The notes under the pieces are model-generated. The model saw nothing but the letters and a program-made list of their open reading frames with translations, did not search any database and was not told where the DNA came from. A DNA stretch of 64,000 nt from Thalassovita litoralis (GTDB taxonomy: Bacteria; Pseudomonadota; Alphaproteobacteria; Rhodobacterales; Rhodobacteraceae), in assembly GCF_900182725.1 (NCBI RefSeq), contig NZ_FXTO01000014.1:30964-94963 (forward strand), in the 5' to 3' direction. Below, one piece after another: positions 61,861 to 64,000 of this stretch (the stretch's first letter is position 1; every line of letters starts with the position of its first letter). The translations under genes and the position numbers were made by a program.

Positions 61861-61889
61861 TGAAACTTCCTTGGACCGCCTCTCGTGTC
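61861..61889 (+). promoter_or_regulatory. Candidate ECF-type promoter of the fasciclin operon
   Basis: TGAAAC (61861-61866), 17 nt, CGTGTC (61884-61889), 50 nt before the fasciclin ATG. A small TCAGA / TCTGA stem overlaps its left side (61849-61863). Confidence 0.35.
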
Positions 61890-61938
61890 TTCTCCATCGC
61901 AAGGCCAAACGGCCTCGCCTCAAAAACGGAGAAAGACC

Positions 61939-62490
61939 ATGACCATCAAAACATTTGTTGCCACTTCGACCACTGCCATCGCTTTTGCCACCGCAGCCTT
62001 TGCCATGAACCCCACCGTGGGCGGCGCACCGATGCTGGAAGAGCGCAATATCATCGAGAATGCCGTCAATTCCCCGATCCACACCACCCTGGTTGCCGCG
62101 GTAAAAGCCGCCGATCTGGTCGAGACGCTGCAAGGCGACGGTCCCTTCACCGTGTTTGCGCCTGTCAACGACGCTTTTGCCGCTCTGCCCGCTGGCACGG
62201 TGGAAACGCTTCTGAAACCTGAAAACAAGGCCATGCTGCAGAAGGTTCTGACTGCGCATGTGGTGGCCGGTGACTGGTCCGCCGCCGATATAATGGCCGC
62301 AGCCAAGGCAAGCCCCGACGGCTTCTACCACTTCAACGCCGTCTCGGGTGATGCGCTGTCGGCCAAGGTTGTGGGCGGCAATGTCTACATCTTCGACGAA
62401 AGCGGCAATGCCAGCAAAGTGACCGTGGCCGATGTCGATCAGTCGAACGGTGTGATCCACGTGGTGAACTCGGTTCTGGTGCCCAAATAA
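61939..62490 (+). CDS. Exported fasciclin-domain protein
   Basis: A 183-residue protein with a signal peptide (about 1-22, ending AAFA) and one FAS1 domain. The FAS1 marks are both clear: NSPIHTTLVAAVKAADLVETL then GPFTVFAPVNDAFAALP (H1 region) and VIHVVNSVLVPK at the end (H2 region). FAS1 proteins mediate adhesion or protein-protein contact. SigK-controlled MPT70/MPT83 of mycobacteria are of this type. The ATG has a GGAG site. It follows the anti-sigma gene by 122 nt with its own candidate promoter. Confidence 0.92.
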   Translation: MTIKTFVATSTTAIAFATAAFAMNPTVGGAPMLEERNIIENAVNSPIHTTLVAAVKAADLVETLQGDGPFTVFAPVNDAFAALPAGTVETLLKPENKAMLQKVLTAHVVAGDWSAADIMAAAKASPDGFYHFNAVSGDALSAKVVGGNVYIFDESGNASKVTVADVDQSNGVIHVVNSVLVPK

Positions 62491-62510
62491 GGCCACACTC
62501 CGCGTTCGCC

Positions 62511-62535
62511 CTCCCCTCGCTTCGCGCGAGGGGAG
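62511..62535. other. Strong hairpin between fasciclin and msrB genes
   Basis: Perfect 10-bp stem CTCCCCTCGC / GCGAGGGGAG with a TTCGC loop. No U-run follows, so it may stabilise the fasciclin mRNA 3' end or partly stop transcription, giving more fasciclin than MsrB. Confidence 0.7.
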
Positions 62536-62560
62536 CCACCCCCAAGACCAGGAGGCACCA

Positions 62561-63016
62561 ATGAAACGCCGCACAATTATCGCCGGGATACTGTGCTCTG
62601 CTGCCTTTCCGTTGCGTGCAGCGGAAGGCCGGTTCGAGGTCACCCGCACCAAGGCCGAATGGCGCGCAATGCTGACGGATTTGGAATATGCCGTCCTGCG
62701 CGAGGAAGCCACCGAGACTGCCTTTTCCAGCCCCCTAGATAAAGAATCCCGTGAGGGGACCTATCACTGCAAGGGTTGCGACCTGCCGCTCTACAGCTCT
62801 GCGCAAAAATACGACAGCGGCACCGGTTGGCCGAGCTTTTGGCAAAGCCTGCCCAATGCCGTGGACACAAAGCCAGACAACACCCTCTTTGCCACCCGGA
62901 CAGAGGTGCATTGCCGTCGCTGCGGCTCTCACCTGGGCCACATCTTTGACGACGGACCGCAACCAACCGGCAAGCGTCATTGCCTCAATGGTGTCAGCCT
63001 GACCTTCCTCACCTGA
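62561..63016 (+). CDS. msrB: Exported methionine-R-sulfoxide reductase
   Basis: Reduces methionine-R-sulfoxide in oxidised proteins. The 151-residue protein starts with a signal peptide (MKRRTIIAGILCSAAFPLRA), so it should act in the periplasm, unlike cytoplasmic MsrB. The structural zinc cysteines are CKGC and CRRC, and the catalytic Cys is in KRHCLNG near residue 140; GTGWPSFW is the substrate pocket. Co-location with an ECF sigma system suggests envelope oxidative-stress repair. The source of its reducing electrons is not apparent here. Confidence 0.93.
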   Translation: MKRRTIIAGILCSAAFPLRAAEGRFEVTRTKAEWRAMLTDLEYAVLREEATETAFSSPLDKESREGTYHCKGCDLPLYSSAQKYDSGTGWPSFWQSLPNAVDTKPDNTLFATRTEVHCRRCGSHLGHIFDDGPQPTGKRHCLNGVSLTFLT

Positions 63017-63058
63017 CCAGAACCCCGCTCTACACATATAACAAATAAAGGAAAACCC

Positions 63059-63904
63059 ATGTTTCGTCTCACAGCTATTACTTCAACCATTACTCTTCTT
63101 GCCACGCCAGTGCCGGCTGATGGCCACGCAGGCAAGATAGGCTATGCCCTCTCAGGTGACGGCACCAGCCTGATGGTGATGGACAGCCTCGCGGCGCCCG
63201 GTGACGCGCGCAGCGTCACGCTTTCCACACCGGTTCGGTCCATCGCATGGCGTCCTGTCACCCGCGAGCTGGTCGGTTTTGCCGATGGGATGATTGTTAC
63301 AATCAACCCAATGACCGGTCAGACGATGGACCAGTCCGCAATCTTCATGGACGACGCGATGATCGCGGAGGGCTCCGTTGTGGCATTTGACTTTAATAAC
63401 AAGATCGACGCCGTGCGCGCGGTCGGCTCTACAGGCGAGAACCTGGTCTACTTCCCGAGTGATTTTGGGGACGAGCGCGCTAACTCCGTCCGCCGTTTCA
63501 GCAATCTATTTTATGCCGAAGGCGATATGTCCGAAGGGGCAGAGCCTCTGATATTTGCCAATGCCTATACCAACGCCATCAGTGGCGCGAAGGCGGACAG
63601 CACGTTCCAATATGCGCTCGATGCACGTGCAAACGCATTGGTCAGCCTGGCCAATAATGCTGGAACGCTCGCGACCATTGGCCTGATCACAATTGACGGG
63701 AAACCGGTAGACATCCTGCCCGTCGGTGGCTTCGACATCGTTTCCGCCAAAGAAGGCGTGAATGAAGCCTACGCGGTTCTTCGAATCGACGGGCAGGACA
63801 CTACCGGGCTTTATGCCATCGACGTGACATCAGGGGCCGCAACCCTGCTCGCGGATCTCGGCACGTCCGATATCTCAAGCTTCGCGGTATCGATGGGCAT
63901 GTAA
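63059..63904 (+). CDS. Exported DUF4394 protein
   Basis: A 281-residue protein with a signal peptide (about 1-20) and a beta-rich body with repeated blade-like strands, for example DGTSLMVMDSL, RSIAWRPVTRELVGF and FDFNNKIDAVRAVGSTGENLV (given in parts). This is the DUF4394 plan, a putative beta-propeller of unknown function. It follows msrB by 42 nt and probably belongs to the same regulon. The C-terminus ends SSFAVSMGM. Confidence 0.82.
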   Translation: MFRLTAITSTITLLATPVPADGHAGKIGYALSGDGTSLMVMDSLAAPGDARSVTLSTPVRSIAWRPVTRELVGFADGMIVTINPMTGQTMDQSAIFMDDAMIAEGSVVAFDFNNKIDAVRAVGSTGENLVYFPSDFGDERANSVRRFSNLFYAEGDMSEGAEPLIFANAYTNAISGAKADSTFQYALDARANALVSLANNAGTLATIGLITIDGKPVDILPVGGFDIVSAKEGVNEAYAVLRIDGQDTTGLYAIDVTSGAATLLADLGTSDISSFAVSMGM

Positions 63905-63933
63905 CGTAAGGTTCCGCCGAGGGCCGTCTTGCC

Positions 63934-64000
63934 TCAGCAGCTCTTCTCGTCGGCCATGATGCTCTCGACGACTTTGGGATCACACTGTTCGTCGCGCAGG
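63934..64000 (-). CDS. C-terminal end of an unidentified gene (partial)
   Basis: On the minus strand an open frame enters from the right edge and ends LRDEQCDPKVVESIMADEKSC. Third-position base use looks coding, and it would converge on the DUF4394 gene. Only 21 codons are visible, and I cannot name it. Confidence 0.35.
   Translation of the reverse strand, partial: LRDEQCDPKVVESIMADEKSC

Larger units (their letters stand above)
58936..64000. mobile_element. Left part of a probable element integrated at tRNA-Val
   Basis: With the tRNA on the minus strand, integration leaves the original 3' fragment on the low-coordinate side and rebuilds an intact tRNA on the far side. The observed fragment fits this exactly, so the element should lie to the right. 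Gene spacing is looser, intergenic DNA is AT-richer and codon style differs from the left 58 kb. Cargo seen: an HTH protein, a secreted nuclease and an ECF sigma regulon. No integrase, relaxase or second att copy is visible before the window ends, so type and full size are unknown. Confidence 0.55.

Overview
The window looks like about 59 kb of ordinary chromosome from a Rhodobacterales (roseobacter-type) alphaproteobacterium, followed by about 5 kb that is probably the left end of an integrated element. Pointers to the group are a Shemin-pathway hemA with an Fnr-type box, an Entner-Doudoroff edd-eda pair, a Tat-exported TRAP binding protein, a one-cysteine DksA, a Bpt-type aminoacyl-tRNA-protein transferase, the gene orders SPOR-argS...dgt-erpA and rodZ-ispG, and intergenic repeats typical of these genomes. 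The group is inferred from gene content; no 16S gene is present.

Layout. 1-9 kb: SPOR-type protein, argS, an RCK-gated cation/H+ antiporter, dgt, erpA, a GNAT, xthA, an FAD monooxygenase and dksA. 9-13 kb: a tight MoxR ATPase / DUF2927 lipoprotein / 55-aa membrane protein / VWA cluster. 13-20 kb: maleate-isomerase-like enzyme, cytochrome P450, M48 protease, a PIN protein coupled to an rRNA methyltransferase, and an exported TPR-CHAT protein. 20-28 kb: edd-eda behind a promoter with a LacI-type operator, glnE, a YbaK deacylase, DUF2852-RDD behind two matched palindromes, and bpt. 28-35 kb: a three-gene TRAP transporter divergent from a Cache sensor kinase and its NarL-type regulator. 35-38 kb: ilvBN behind a leader peptide and attenuator. 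38-47 kb: membrane and envelope genes (EF-hand protein, DUF2189, amidase, prfB, PBP1A, AmiC) and an aminotransferase. 47-54 kb: BepA-like protease, two adjacent thiol-redox proteins, ispG, rodZ, hemA. 54-58.3 kb: M20 dipeptidase, a haloacetate dehalogenase with a complete active site, a glycosyltransferase and a divergent sulfotransferase-like protein.

Right end. Two identical tRNA-Asp genes are followed by a 50-nt 3' fragment of tRNA-Val(TAC) that breaks off at the anticodon stem. This is what an integration into a tRNA gene leaves behind. Beyond it sequence style changes: a small HTH protein, a secreted nuclease, then an ECF sigma factor / RskA-type anti-sigma / fasciclin / exported MsrB / DUF4394 group. 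This cargo resembles an envelope oxidative-stress regulon. No integrase or second attachment site lies inside the window.

The best leads are the tRNA-Val junction with its sigma-factor cargo, the ilvBN attenuator, the paired operators before DUF2852, the operator before edd, the MoxR-DUF2927-VWA cluster and the exported CHAT protein. I saw no CRISPR array, rRNA operon, insertion sequence or prophage structural gene.
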